Shown: positions 35,546 to 44,556, numbered from the stretch's first letter. The stretch: 64,000 nt of DNA from Sporosarcina sp. D27 (GCF_000586555.1 NZ_AZUC01000046.1:124001-188000), one strand, 5' to 3'. Translations and numbers: made by a program. Notes: generated from the letters alone by a model not told the origin.

Positions 35546-35926
35546 ATGAAAATATCTATTCACGATGGTGTGTTAATCGGATACACAGTGAACTTCTTAG
35601 AACATGAGTTGCGAATGGATATCGAAACGGTGGCAGATGATATTGACACTGTTACATTCGATTCTTATTTAGCTCATTATTTCGACCATGTAATGGCTGG
35701 AAGTATTTTGTTTGGGATTGAAGAAGTAGATTTGAAAACATTCTTTGCAGAAAACAGAGAAGAATTTGAGTCCCATAAACAATATGCTTGGCCGATTTGG
35801 TACGATGATGTGAATGAGCTCGAACAGTACTTACAAGTTAATAATTATAAATGTTACATTATTTTTGCTTCACTAGGATTGTCAGGTTATGTGTTTGCTA
35901 AAACATTCGAGATCAAAAAGAAATGA
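35546..35926 (+). CDS. Hypothetical protein (126 residues)
   Basis: A soluble acidic protein opening M-K-I-S-I-H-D-G-V-L-I-G-Y-T-V and containing YLAHYFDHVMAGSILFGIEEVDL. No family is recognised. The ATG sits only 3 bases after GGAGG, which is unusually tight; a non-ATG start slightly downstream (ATA or ATT) cannot be ruled out. It stands alone, followed by a 367-base spacer. Confidence 0.55.
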   Translation: MKISIHDGVLIGYTVNFLEHELRMDIETVADDIDTVTFDSYLAHYFDHVMAGSILFGIEEVDLKTFFAENREEFESHKQYAWPIWYDDVNELEQYLQVNNYKCYIIFASLGLSGYVFAKTFEIKKK

Positions 35927-36293
35927 AAGTTTATGCAGACCACTTAAAGTTTGTGAAGTATTCTTCTTATACTAATTGACTGAGGGTTTTGAACTAATGT
36001 TCCCTACTTCTCTGTTATCCAGAATTGAAAAAGGGTTGAGGATGACGGGTGAGTGAATTCAACATAAATATGTATACCATGAACACCTAACATATGGATT
36101 TTAAAAAGGTTTTAGATTAGTTATCATTAGAAACGAATTCAGTCATCACAAGATAATAATTGTTTTTAGGTATCCGAACACGATTGTGAAGAATCGTTAA
36201 CGGGCGCAGGTATTGAAGATGTAATGTGCCTGTATCGGTCCAAAGATCGCTTTAGAAAAGCGCATTGAAATATTTAATTGGAGGTACAAACCA
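35927..36293. other. Gene-free spacer with GCGC-containing hairpin motifs
   Basis: No credible gene was seen. Near its end lie GGGCGCAGG (about 36199) and a perfect small hairpin CGCTTT-AGA-AAAGCG (about 36247-36261), just before the next gene. Similar GCGC-bearing words recur in other spacers of this stretch. Confidence 0.3.
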
Positions 36294-36491
36294 ATGTTCT
36301 GGGGAAGTATTTTACTATGGATTTTTGGCTTATTACTTTTGTACATTGTAGTCTTTACAGCAGTAAAAGATGGGATTGATAAGTCAGAGGTGGGTCAGTT
36401 CATAAAAACAAATTATGGGGTTAAAGATAAAATTGTTACGGTAAGTGATGATGAAATTGAAAAGGAATTAGAAGACGAATTCAAGATTTAG
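36294..36491 (+). CDS. Small membrane protein with acidic tail (65 residues)
   Basis: One N-terminal hydrophobic helix (about 3-25) followed by VKDGIDKSEVGQF and an acidic coil (SDDEIEKELEDEF). GGAGG lies 10 bases upstream. The helix plus G-I-D-K/T-S pattern resembles the small protein at 54173-54331, so the two may be distant relatives. The function is unknown. Confidence 0.6.
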   Translation: MFWGSILLWIFGLLLLYIVVFTAVKDGIDKSEVGQFIKTNYGVKDKIVTVSDDEIEKELEDEFKI

Positions 36492-36495
36492 GAAC

Positions 36496-36624
36496 AGTGG
36501 TTACCATGATCACGTTCAAATGTACTCTGATGATAATTCTTGGCCCACTAGTCAAAACTCAACAGATAAAGCAGAAGAGAATATTCTGGAGCTTCTAGAA
36601 TCAAGCGCTTTATCGCATCGATAA
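36496..36624 (+). pseudogene. 3' coding remnant before the second VOC gene
   Basis: A start-less open frame encodes a soluble tail (DKAEENILELLESSALSHR) and stops 53 bases before the VOC gene. The amino-acid composition is protein-like. It is interpreted as the end of a gene whose 5' part is gone. Confidence 0.3.
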
Positions 36625-36676
36625 TCTAATAATATATCAGACCTGCAAGTCTATTAACTGTAGGAGGTTTTATGTA

Positions 36677-37132
36677 TTGATTAAAGGTTTATACGAAGCA
36701 CATTTACCCGTAAGTGATGTAAATAGGGCTATCCATTTTTACGAAGGGCTAGGACTAGTGCTTGATCATAAAATAGAAGACAGATTGGCTTTTTTATGGA
36801 TTGAAAAGGATAAAAGCTGGTTGGGCTTATGGAATACAGATAAAGTGGAAGTTGAATATCATCCCTCAATTAGACATATAGCTTTCGAGGTCTCATTGGA
36901 AAGCCTCAAAGACTCAGTAAATTGGCTAACAAAAAAGGGCTGCACACCTAGGAAAGCCTTTGGATTTGAACCCACCGAACCTTTTGTCATGCCTAATGAT
37001 GGATTTGGTCACGCTAAAATTCATTTTAATGATCCTGATGGAAACAGCTTAGAATTCATTTGTAAAATCGACAATCCTAAAAACATTACAAAAACCATGT
37101 ATCTAAGCGAGTGGGAAAAACTGAGTAATTAA
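36677..37132 (+). CDS. VOC family protein (glyoxalase fold), paralog of 20163-20609
   Basis: A 151-residue single VOC domain sharing MIKGLYEAHLPVS and the endings HFNDPDGNSLE and MYLSEWEKL with the protein 16 kb upstream. Predicted metal ligands (His9, the His in I-R-H-I-A-F, the Glu in NSLEFI) are kept. The start is TTG, 9 bases after GGAGG; an ATG 5 bases earlier opens only a two-codon frame (ATG-TAT-TGA) that overlaps the TTG. The substrate is unknown. Confidence 0.84.
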   Translation: MIKGLYEAHLPVSDVNRAIHFYEGLGLVLDHKIEDRLAFLWIEKDKSWLGLWNTDKVEVEYHPSIRHIAFEVSLESLKDSVNWLTKKGCTPRKAFGFEPTEPFVMPNDGFGHAKIHFNDPDGNSLEFICKIDNPKNITKTMYLSEWEKLSN

Positions 37133-37247
37133 TTTTCTTAGCGTTTTAATTTCTTGTTCGAAATTATGGTTTCTCACTAAATAAGAATTGGTAGAGGATT
37201 TACTGCGTAATAAATCTTTAGTAAAGGAAGTACGAGAGAGTGGATTT

Positions 37248-37720
37248 ATGATACAACTCTTGATTATTTATCTTTTAGTTGTACCGATTTGTATTTTACT
37301 CCATGAGATAGGACATGGAATCGGAGCAGTCTTATCGTCAAATTCTCATGCACATATCTATTTGGGACCGAGATGTGAACATAATAAAGAGAATTTCAGA
37401 TTAGGCAGGCTTCACTCTCACATCTCTTGGTCATTTATCGGTTTCGCTTATTGGGATACTGTTTTTACTTAACGACAGAGAGCAATTGCACTAGCAGGAG
37501 GACCTTTCATGTCGTTATTTCTCGCAATTGCATTTGGATTTCTGACAATTCCTCTGTCCAAAGTCATTTGCATCCATTATTTTGGTGGACAACTATTTTT
37601 AACTTTCTCCAGTTTGTAGTAACGATTATTCCTGTGACATACCCTCGTTGGATGGGAGGATATAGCGGTTACAAATCTGATGGTTTACAGCTGTTATGTA
37701 TACTGAAAGGTCAAAATTGA
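37248..37720 (+). pseudogene. Broken M50-type metalloprotease gene (stop codon plus frameshift)
   Basis: The frame begins with a membrane helix and the zinc motif H-E-I-G-H-G (about residues 19-24). It meets a TAA at 37470-37472, then continues in the same frame with RQRAIALAGGPFMSLFLAIAFGFL, the second hallmark of M50-like proteases. A further one-base loss near 37558-37563 (CCAAAG) moves the tail (SHLHPLFWWTTIFNF to the end) into another frame. Together the pieces reconstruct a ~157-residue intramembrane protease. It is probably inactive unless these are sequencing errors. Confidence 0.75.
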
Positions 37721-37801
37721 CAATCTGTATATGAAAGTAATCGAACACGTTTCTTAAAAACTGCATGTCCTCAATATAGTTAAAGTAAAGAGGTGAACGG
37801 C

Positions 37802-38020
37802 ATGGGTGACCGATTTGAGCTGAGTTTTAAAAATAAGGAAGTCAGAGTATGGTTGATTATTATGGTTCCGACTGTGATAGCTAAAGTATTACTTATTCTA
37901 TATTCCGAAACTCCAACCGGCTATATTACAGGCTTGCTCCCACTAATCTCTTGGACAATCTTTCTTATTTGGCGTTATTTTTATAAGAAGAAACAAAAGA
38001 AAATACGATCGGTTAGTTAA
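37802..38020 (+). CDS. Small membrane protein (72 residues)
   Basis: Two hydrophobic helices (about residues 16-35 and 42-60) and a strongly basic C-terminus (YFYKKKQKKIRS). ATG 37802 is 6 bases after GAGGTG. No family is recognised. Confidence 0.6.
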   Translation: MGDRFELSFKNKEVRVWLIIMVPTVIAKVLLILYSETPTGYITGLLPLISWTIFLIWRYFYKKKQKKIRSVS

Positions 38021-38132
38021 TGACTTTGTCCTAACCGGGTTGGTTTCTACAAGACTAATTGGGAACGATAATCTAATACAGTGTACATGATTTATGAAAA
38101 ACACATTCAGGTAACTAGTAAAGGTGGCTGTA

Positions 38133-38537
38133 ATGATTGATTTCTTTGAAAGAAAGTTAAGACTTCAGAATTTAGAAGTCTGGGACGTCCAATGTGGGGA
38201 AAGCTTTTATAGGATGTTTATTTTTGATGAGAATCGTTTGCCTGAATTAGCAGATTTGGACATACCCAGCAATGCTATAGCAGATGATTTAAGGGAAAAT
38301 TTAATAACTGTCAGTGTCTATTCTAATACTCTTGTAAAAGATGAACATATCGTTTATTTAGACCAGTTTGCAAAGCAATTAACGGATCATGTCGCATTAG
38401 CTCATTGTCATGTTGTCACGAAATTTTATACAGGAGAGATAGACGATATGTCCAAATGGTTTTTGAAAGAAAAAATAAATTTGAACTATGAGGAATTACC
38501 TTTAACGCAACTGTGGCACTTAAATCAAGACAATTAG
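38133..38537 (+). CDS. Hypothetical soluble protein (134 residues)
   Basis: An acidic cytosolic protein with K-L-R-L-Q-N-L-E-V-W-D-V-Q at the start and H-V-A-L-A-H-C-H-V-V-T-K-F-Y in the second half; two close histidines there could bind a metal. I do not recognise a family. ATG 38133 follows AAGGTGG. Confidence 0.55.
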   Translation: MIDFFERKLRLQNLEVWDVQCGESFYRMFIFDENRLPELADLDIPSNAIADDLRENLITVSVYSNTLVKDEHIVYLDQFAKQLTDHVALAHCHVVTKFYTGEIDDMSKWFLKEKINLNYEELPLTQLWHLNQDN

Positions 38538-38619
38538 GCACACGGTCTAGTTTGTGTTAGAACGCAGTAGTAACCAATTACTATCCCAATTTCAACTGAA
38601 TGAATGAGGTGAATTTCTT

Positions 38620-39153
38620 GTGATCATCATGATAAATGGCGCATTTGGCGTGGGAAAAACAACAATAGCTAGTGAACTAGTAAAAAGCATAGAAAACAGT
38701 ATGATATTTGATCCTGAGGAGATTGGCTTTATGTTAAGAAATATTCTCCCCCAGCAAACAATCCAACTTGAAGCGAAGACTGGTGATTTCCAAGATCTAG
38801 AACTTTGGAAAGAATTAACGGTTCAAGTAGCTCATGATTTAATCGCTAAATACAAAAAGAACTTGATAGTTCCAATGACGATTCGCAAACCAGAGTACTT
38901 TCATTACATAAAAGACGGATTTAGTAAGCTCGATACACAAACATACCATTTTTGTTTAACTGCTAGTAAAGATACAATCTACGGTCGACTTCGTCATCGC
39001 GGAGAAGAAGAAGGGAATTGGTGCTTTCAACAAACAGACAAATGCTTAACTGCTTTTAATGAAGACAACTTTGAGGAGTATATAGATACTGATCATGTCG
39101 CAATCCCTTCAGTTATCGCTGAGATTAAAAATAGGATTCAAGCTTTCGCTTAA
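38620..39153 (+). CDS. tmrB: TmrB-like ATP-binding protein (tunicamycin resistance family)
   Basis: A 177-residue P-loop protein closely following the TmrB pattern: GAFGVGKT (7-14), then D-P-E-E-I-G-F-M-L-R, the middle block LIVPMTIRKPEYF, A-S-K-D-T-I-Y-G-R-L-R-H-R and the final EEYIDTDH. TmrB of B. subtilis binds tunicamycin and gives resistance by an ATP-dependent route at the membrane. The GTG start has GAGGTG 9 bases upstream. The protein is slightly shorter than TmrB, lacking part of the C-terminal tail. Confidence 0.82.
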   Translation: MIIMINGAFGVGKTTIASELVKSIENSMIFDPEEIGFMLRNILPQQTIQLEAKTGDFQDLELWKELTVQVAHDLIAKYKKNLIVPMTIRKPEYFHYIKDGFSKLDTQTYHFCLTASKDTIYGRLRHRGEEEGNWCFQQTDKCLTAFNEDNFEEYIDTDHVAIPSVIAEIKNRIQAFA

Positions 39154-39166
39154 TGAGGTAGGAAAA

Positions 39167-39577
39167 ATGAAAACACTTAAAAGGTTAGTCTCTTTTACTG
39201 CTATTTTTAATTTGACATTCATTACAATCTTAATCTTGCAGTACCGGTATCGATTCAATCACACATCAGATTTTAATGAATTGATTATGTATGCCTCAAT
39301 TCCCTCTATTATTATCTCAATAATTCCTTTAGTTTGCTTTTTCTTCTGTAGGCTGATTTTTTTGAGATTGATTCAAAGTAAAATACATCATAGCGCATTC
39401 CTCCACTCAGCCCTGGTTATTCTTACTACTGCTACGATGACCTATTTTTTGACTGAGATAGTCTTTCATGACTTTGTTGCGTCACTACTATGTGTAGTTA
39501 GTACAGTGGTAACTTTGATTCTACTATTCTATATGGACTCACGGAGTAATAAGAAAGTTTTGACAGGAGAACAATAG
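39167..39577 (+). CDS. Hypothetical membrane protein (136 residues)
   Basis: Four hydrophobic segments (about residues 8-25, 44-66, 79-97 and 101-122). AGGTAGG lies 5 bases before the ATG, and the gene starts 13 bases after the tmrB-like stop, so the two probably form an operon. No family is recognised; a role beside TmrB in envelope drug defence is only a guess from position. Confidence 0.62.
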   Translation: MKTLKRLVSFTAIFNLTFITILILQYRYRFNHTSDFNELIMYASIPSIIISIIPLVCFFFCRLIFLRLIQSKIHHSAFLHSALVILTTATMTYFLTEIVFHDFVASLLCVVSTVVTLILLFYMDSRSNKKVLTGEQ

Positions 39578-39593
39578 AATGCGGGTGGTTCCT

Positions 39594-39696
39594 ATGATTT
39601 TTTAATTCATTAGTTATTTCGATTATTCTTTGGGCTGTCGGCTTTTATATTTCGTCATCACTGCTGCAGTTACAAATGGCAAAAACCAATCTGTAA
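39594..39696 (+). pseudogene. Frameshifted small membrane ORF
   Basis: ATG 39594 meets a stop after three codons, but removing one T from the run at 39598-39603 restores a 33-residue frame with a clear membrane helix (LVISIILWAVGFYISSSLL) ending at 39696. It may be a small protein gene broken by a slip in the T run, or chance. Confidence 0.25.
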
Positions 39697-39824
39697 TAGG
39701 AGATTCTTAAAAAAACAAAGAGGAGCGGACATCGAAAAAAAGTCATTCCTTGATAGTGATTTGGATAATGATAGATAAAGGGCTTCTTTCATTGTGGAAA
39801 GGCCTTTTGCGAGGAGAGTCATGT

Positions 39825-40745
39825 ATGAGCAGCATACCCATTTTAAAACGATTCGGATTTAACATAGAAATGGAACAAAAGAGTATTTATCCATTTTCTC
39901 AAGTTTTTAAAATAGATAACTACATCATAAAAAGAACTCAGTTTCCTATAGAAAGAGCTCTCAATCTTGTAAATTATACTTCTCACCTTGAGAGCAATAA
40001 TATAAACATCGTAACTCCCGTCGAAATGAGTTGCAATAATCCACAGCAAATCAACGACGAGTGTTTTGTTTGTTATCCTTTTATTGAGGGAGTTGTCTAT
40101 GAAGGATCAGAAGAACAGATCATACAAGCTGGCGAACTGTTAGGTCGGATTCATTCTTTTTCGACTTTAGAGAATAGGTTTCAACTAGAAGAATATGATG
40201 TTTTTGACTTTACTTATCAAGAAGTGGAGGAGTCTATAAAGGAAATAGAGAAATTCGTTGAGTTATATGATGTAAACATTGACACTCATAAGTTAAAAAT
40301 ACATCTAGATCAAGCGGTTAAAAATCAGGATACTATAAAAAATTGTGAATTAAACTGGATCGACACTCCGCACGATTTTAAAGCAAATAACTTAATCTAC
40401 AAAGACAACAAACCTGTTTTGATTGATCCGGATAATGCTAAATGGATACCTCGTGCTTTTGACTTGGCACTGGCCTTACTACTGTTTCACAATGAACTAG
40501 TTTCAGCGCCAAATAGAGTATTTACTTCGGATGAATGGAACCTTTTTTTATCAGGTTATCTCAAATATCAAACGCCATCCAAAGTAGAGAGTGCACAGTG
40601 GGAGGCTATCGTATTACACGTTTTTCTAGATGAAGTGATGTGGTTAATGGCTGAAGTCGAAGAGGACTGGAAACGCGCTGAACAAAAGGAACTTTTAGTC
40701 AGTCTGTCAAATGTGCTGGCTACTTTAGATGATTATCCACTTTGA
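39825..40745 (+). CDS. Aminoglycoside phosphotransferase-fold kinase
   Basis: A 306-residue APH-family protein. A degenerate N-lobe has V-F-K-I-D-N-Y-I-I-K-R-T (ATP lysine). The catalytic loop is DTPHDFKANNLIY, where HxDxxxxN is altered to H-D-F-K-A-N-N, followed by LIDPDNA (DFG-like metal site). It phosphorylates a hydroxyl on an antibiotic, sugar or amino alcohol. The preferred start is ATG 39825 with GAGGAGAG upstream; the longer frame would span a different ribosome binding site. Confidence 0.82.
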   Translation: MSSIPILKRFGFNIEMEQKSIYPFSQVFKIDNYIIKRTQFPIERALNLVNYTSHLESNNINIVTPVEMSCNNPQQINDECFVCYPFIEGVVYEGSEEQIIQAGELLGRIHSFSTLENRFQLEEYDVFDFTYQEVEESIKEIEKFVELYDVNIDTHKLKIHLDQAVKNQDTIKNCELNWIDTPHDFKANNLIYKDNKPVLIDPDNAKWIPRAFDLALALLLFHNELVSAPNRVFTSDEWNLFLSGYLKYQTPSKVESAQWEAIVLHVFLDEVMWLMAEVEEDWKRAEQKELLVSLSNVLATLDDYPL

Positions 40746-40802
40746 AAAAACGGTACATATAGAAGTTAACATCGCTTTTAGAATGGGGGCATCCTATAAC
40801 CA

Positions 40803-41468
40803 ATGATTAAGGCAATTTTATTTGACCTAGATAACACGTTGTTAGATAGAGATGCATCTGTAAAGCTGTTTATCGCCAATCAGTACGAAAGACTGCATCG
40901 TTTACTAGGTGACGTTCAGAAAGAAGAGTATGTCTCAAGATTTTTAGCGTTGGATAACCATGGTTATGTATGGAAGGACAAAGTGTACCAGCAATTGACC
41001 CATGAGTTCAAGATTGAGCAAATCACATGGGAAAATCTGCTGCAAGACTATGAACAGAAATTTAAGTATATATGCGTTCCTTTTCCAGGGCTTTTTCAAA
41101 TGTTAGAGGAGTTAAAGCGGCAGAATCTTCTTCTTGGCATTATTACAAATGGATATGGTCAGTTCCAGATGGAAAACATCCAGAGTTTGGGGATAGCAGA
41201 TTATTTCGATGTGATAGTAATATCAGAGTGGGAAGGGATGAAAAAACCGGATCCTAGAATTTTTGTAAAAGCTTTAGAGAAGCTGAATGTTTCTGCTGGT
41301 GAGAGCGTCTTTGTAGGAGATCATCCCGGAAATGATGTGGTTGCAGCGATGGCTATTGGCATGAGAGGTGTCTGGAAGAAAACTTCTCATTTTGACAGCG
41401 GGGACTGTGACTATGTTATTGATAATTTAATGGAACTTTTCGTGTTCCTGAATCAGTTAAAGGAGTAG
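40803..41468 (+). CDS. HAD superfamily hydrolase
   Basis: A 221-residue HAD phosphatase with motif I D-L-D-N-T-L (8-13), motif II I-T-N-G, the Lys in MKKPDPRIF and motif IV VFVGDHPGNDV. The subclass IA cap domain is present. It resembles YfnB/YjjG-type nucleotidases or phosphoglycolate phosphatases. GGGGG is 13 bases before the ATG. The metallophosphoesterase follows after 6 bases in one operon. Confidence 0.9.
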   Translation: MIKAILFDLDNTLLDRDASVKLFIANQYERLHRLLGDVQKEEYVSRFLALDNHGYVWKDKVYQQLTHEFKIEQITWENLLQDYEQKFKYICVPFPGLFQMLEELKRQNLLLGIITNGYGQFQMENIQSLGIADYFDVIVISEWEGMKKPDPRIFVKALEKLNVSAGESVFVGDHPGNDVVAAMAIGMRGVWKKTSHFDSGDCDYVIDNLMELFVFLNQLKE

Positions 41469-41474
41469 CCTTAT

Positions 41475-42224
41475 ATGAAAATGGGATTAATAGCAGACAT
41501 TCATGGAAATGCTCCCGCATTAAGAGCTGTGCTTCAAGATTTGGATAAGAGACAGGATATTGATCAGATCCTTTGTTTGGGGGATATGATTGGAATTGGG
41601 CCCGATACAAACGAAGTTTTAGAAATCTTGTTTTCCAGAACCGATATAGCTATGATCACTGGGAATCACGATGAAGCAGTTCTAGCACTTTTAAAAGATG
41701 AACAACATCCACTCAGTCACTCTCATGCTAGGGAGCATCATCAATGGATTGCTGACACTATGGATAATAGGTTTATTTCAAATTTGGAACGATTACCTCG
41801 AACGATTCATCAAAATCTCAATGGTCATAGTGTCTTGTTTACACATTATCACATTGAGAATACTAAACTGTTTGATCACATTAGCTTAGACCCTTTCAGC
41901 AACATTGTCGAACCAAGTCTTGAAAACTTAACCGAATTATTTAAAGACTCAGAAGCAGAGTTAATTTGTTTTGGTCACCATCATCCACTTCACTTTTTCG
42001 AAAGTGAATCCACAATTTATCTAAATCCAGGCTCTTTAGGATGCAATTCCAAACCTATAGCCCCATACGCTATCGTAGACGCTTCACAGGATAAAATTAA
42101 AGTAAGCTTTGAAGAAGTAATCTATGATAACACTAGCTTTTTGTCATCTTATGACCTTCTCCAAGTTCCAAATCGTGAATTCATTATCAATGCTTTTCAT
42201 GGGAATCAACGAGTTAAATTTTAG
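41475..42224 (+). CDS. Metallophosphoesterase family protein
   Basis: A 249-residue calcineurin-like phosphoesterase with the metal-binding set DIHGN (9-13), G-D-M-I-G-I-G-P, GNHDEA, THYH and G-H-H-H. It resembles YfcE/diadenosine tetraphosphatase-like cytosolic enzymes and should hydrolyse phosphodiesters. It is six bases behind the HAD gene with its own GGAG. Confidence 0.9.
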   Translation: MKMGLIADIHGNAPALRAVLQDLDKRQDIDQILCLGDMIGIGPDTNEVLEILFSRTDIAMITGNHDEAVLALLKDEQHPLSHSHAREHHQWIADTMDNRFISNLERLPRTIHQNLNGHSVLFTHYHIENTKLFDHISLDPFSNIVEPSLENLTELFKDSEAELICFGHHHPLHFFESESTIYLNPGSLGCNSKPIAPYAIVDASQDKIKVSFEEVIYDNTSFLSSYDLLQVPNREFIINAFHGNQRVKF

Positions 42225-42484
42225 TAAATGGAGAGATCAGATGGATCACGTCAATTCATACTGCAAGTTCTTAGTTAAGAGGCAAGCACGCTGAATCTGT
42301 AGAGGAACTCTTCATTCATATTGAAGTCCCAACTGCCCCACCAAGTAGCTGAAGTATAAAAAAATGGATAAATAGTCAAGATAAGTTCGTTGAAGTTTAG
42401 TGTTAATTTAAATCCAACATTCGCAGAGCAGTCTCTTAAATGGAGTTCTCTTAGAAGAATGACAAGAAAGGATAGGGAACCAAT

Positions 42485-43348
42485 TTGAATATAAAAATTG
42501 CGAATTTCGCCAAAATAACTCCGATGGATGCAACTGAATTGAAAGTTCACCTAATAGAAGTTCAGGAAGGGAATAGAATTTGGGACGATGAAAATAAAGT
42601 ATTACTCGTTAGATCTATGATTGAACATATCGGATCCACTGATAGTGAACTGAGAGATAATCTGATATACAACTTATTTTGCCAACTTATTTTAGAGAAA
42701 AATCAGTTGGACCATAAGTTGTTGTATGACATATTGGAATGGTGTGTAAGCAAAACACTATTTGTCGGGATAGGAGAGAATGGTACCGATTCCGTATTTA
42801 CGAGATCATTTACCTTGCTTTTAATAGCACTTATTCTTTATCGAGATAACGCAGACAATTTCCTTGGCGATTCCATGATTTTCAAAACAAAGGATGCTTT
42901 GATCGAATACATGATATTAGAGAAAGATCTACGAGGATACGTACCTGAGAAAGGCTGGGCTCATAGTATTGCGCACGCAGCTGATGCGATTGATGAACTT
43001 GTAAAAAATCCGAATTTGGCAAGGAGTTCCTATCACGAATTGGTTGAAGTTCTATGGAAAACCATGTTCGTTTCCACTAGTGTATATATCCACGATGAAG
43101 ATGAACGGATTATAGTTCCTTTGTTGGCAATGGTAAGCAATGGGTTGAATCCGGATATACTACAATCCTTTATACAAGGCATTCCTGCAGCACTTCGATT
43201 ACAGAAGGAACAATTGAGTGAGGAAAACTATTGGTTTTTATATGCAAATAGCAAAACGTTTTTAAAAAGCTTATATAGAGAAATGAACTCTCACTCTGAT
43301 CTTCATTTATTCGTACAGAGTATTGATGACTGTTTGAGAAAGATGTAG
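42485..43348 (+). CDS. DUF2785 family protein
   Basis: A 287-residue helical soluble protein matching DUF2785: S-E-L-R-D-N-L-I-Y-N-L-F near the start, K-G-W-A-H-S-I-A-H-A-A-D-A near residue 160 and repeated ARM/HEAT-like helices. The function is unknown. The TTG start has a modest AGGG upstream. The preceding spacer (42225-42484) holds only a questionable frame on the - strand. Confidence 0.78.
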   Translation: MNIKIANFAKITPMDATELKVHLIEVQEGNRIWDDENKVLLVRSMIEHIGSTDSELRDNLIYNLFCQLILEKNQLDHKLLYDILEWCVSKTLFVGIGENGTDSVFTRSFTLLLIALILYRDNADNFLGDSMIFKTKDALIEYMILEKDLRGYVPEKGWAHSIAHAADAIDELVKNPNLARSSYHELVEVLWKTMFVSTSVYIHDEDERIIVPLLAMVSNGLNPDILQSFIQGIPAALRLQKEQLSEENYWFLYANSKTFLKSLYREMNSHSDLHLFVQSIDDCLRKM

Positions 43349-43616
43349 ATGAAGCTTTACTTTTAGTTATGTGCTCTAGAATATCAAGTCAAATATCAAT
43401 GAAGACCATTGGTATTTCGCTACAAAGAAAAATTGAAGGTAGATTGCTGTTTCTCAGGGATGTGTGCGGTCTACTTTTCTGTACATTCATACATGAAACG
43501 TTTTAGCCAGCATACACATGAAAACAATATATGTACTTAAGGGGTGAATTTATTTTAAGGGATGGGCGTATAATTGCCCCTAAAACTACGTGGGCCCTAA
43601 AATCAGGAGGGAAATG

Positions 43617-44198
43617 ATGATTATTAGAGACTATGAACCTAATGATGAAATGGGTTGGGTAAGATGCCGAGTACTTGCGTTTTTAGAGACGGCATATTTT
43701 GATAATGTATTAAAACAAAAAGAACGCTATGATAACCCTGCAATTGAACTAATCGCAGAGATGGATGGCCAAATTGTTGGACTTATTGATGTTGAATACG
43801 AAAAAGAGGAACGTACAGTTTGCTCGAGAGGAGAAGGGCTGGGAGGGATGATTTGGCATATCGCAGTCCATCCTGATTTTTCTCGACAAGGAATCGGACA
43901 ACAATTACTAAACTCTGCTGTGAATAGAGCTAAAGCAATTGGATTAAATCGTTTTGAGGCTTGGACACGAGACGATCTGTGGGTTTGGAACTGGTATGAG
44001 AAACAGAAATTCACTAATGTTTATTCTTATTATCATATCTATTTTGAAGGTGACGAGATGACTCAAAGAATTCAGAGTGAAATTCCAAAACTACACTTGG
44101 TGAATGCTTTTGCACATTATGTAGGTGAGGACATAAGTCAATTTAAAATTGAAAATAAACGTATTCACCAGTGTGTTTGTTTTGAAAAGGTCTTTTAA
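43617..44198 (+). CDS. GNAT N-acetyltransferase with C-terminal extension
   Basis: A 193-residue GNAT enzyme: IIRDYEPNDEMGWVRCRVLAFLETAYFDNV, a central MIWHIAVHPDFSRQGIGQQLL acetyl-CoA motif, then an extra ~60-residue tail (QSEIPKLHLVNAFAHYVGED). ATG 43617 is 6 bases from GGAGG; the ATG one codon earlier is closer than normal. The substrate is unknown. Confidence 0.85.
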   Translation: MIIRDYEPNDEMGWVRCRVLAFLETAYFDNVLKQKERYDNPAIELIAEMDGQIVGLIDVEYEKEERTVCSRGEGLGGMIWHIAVHPDFSRQGIGQQLLNSAVNRAKAIGLNRFEAWTRDDLWVWNWYEKQKFTNVYSYYHIYFEGDEMTQRIQSEIPKLHLVNAFAHYVGEDISQFKIENKRIHQCVCFEKVF

Positions 44199-44306
44199 TC
44201 CTGTTTTAACCATATTAGATGATTTTCGTTTCACAAATGGGGGCTTAAACAACATAGCTTTTGCAAGAATAGGGCAATTTAAGAGGTGATGGAGAGAGTT
44301 GATTCT

Positions 44307-44556
44307 TTGAAGTTTTCTTGAATTCGGGATAGGTAATACGTGGTTGGTTAGGACTGAATCAGAGTTACCAGATGGTACCGAATATGAGGAAAAAGGAATA
44401 GGTGATCCAATAAAATATCATTCTCTCTACTTGAGAATCTGGCTTGGTAAAACGGTTTTAATTATCGATTCGAAAGAGGGATTTAAACGGAGTAAAAAAA
44501 CACGAAACACGATTAAATTAATTTTCGGTATATCTGGTACTTATTTTACAAACTAA
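44307..44556 (+). pseudogene. DUF3977 gene with frameshift after the third codon
   Basis: The conserved family start (M-K-F-L-E-F-G-I-G-N-T-W-L-V-R-T-E) is recovered only if one T is removed from TTTTCTT at 44313-44319: TTG-AAG-TTT then joins CTT-GAA-TTC. From there the frame is intact (D-G-T-E-Y-E-E-K-G-I-G-D-P-I-K) to the stop at 44556. GGAGAGAG precedes the TTG. A true one-base insertion or a sequencing slip would both explain it. Confidence 0.7.

Noticed and set aside
39770..39815. Terminator hairpin before the APH-like gene
   Set aside because: AAAGG...CCTTTT arms are short with a long weak loop, and the T run is minimal.
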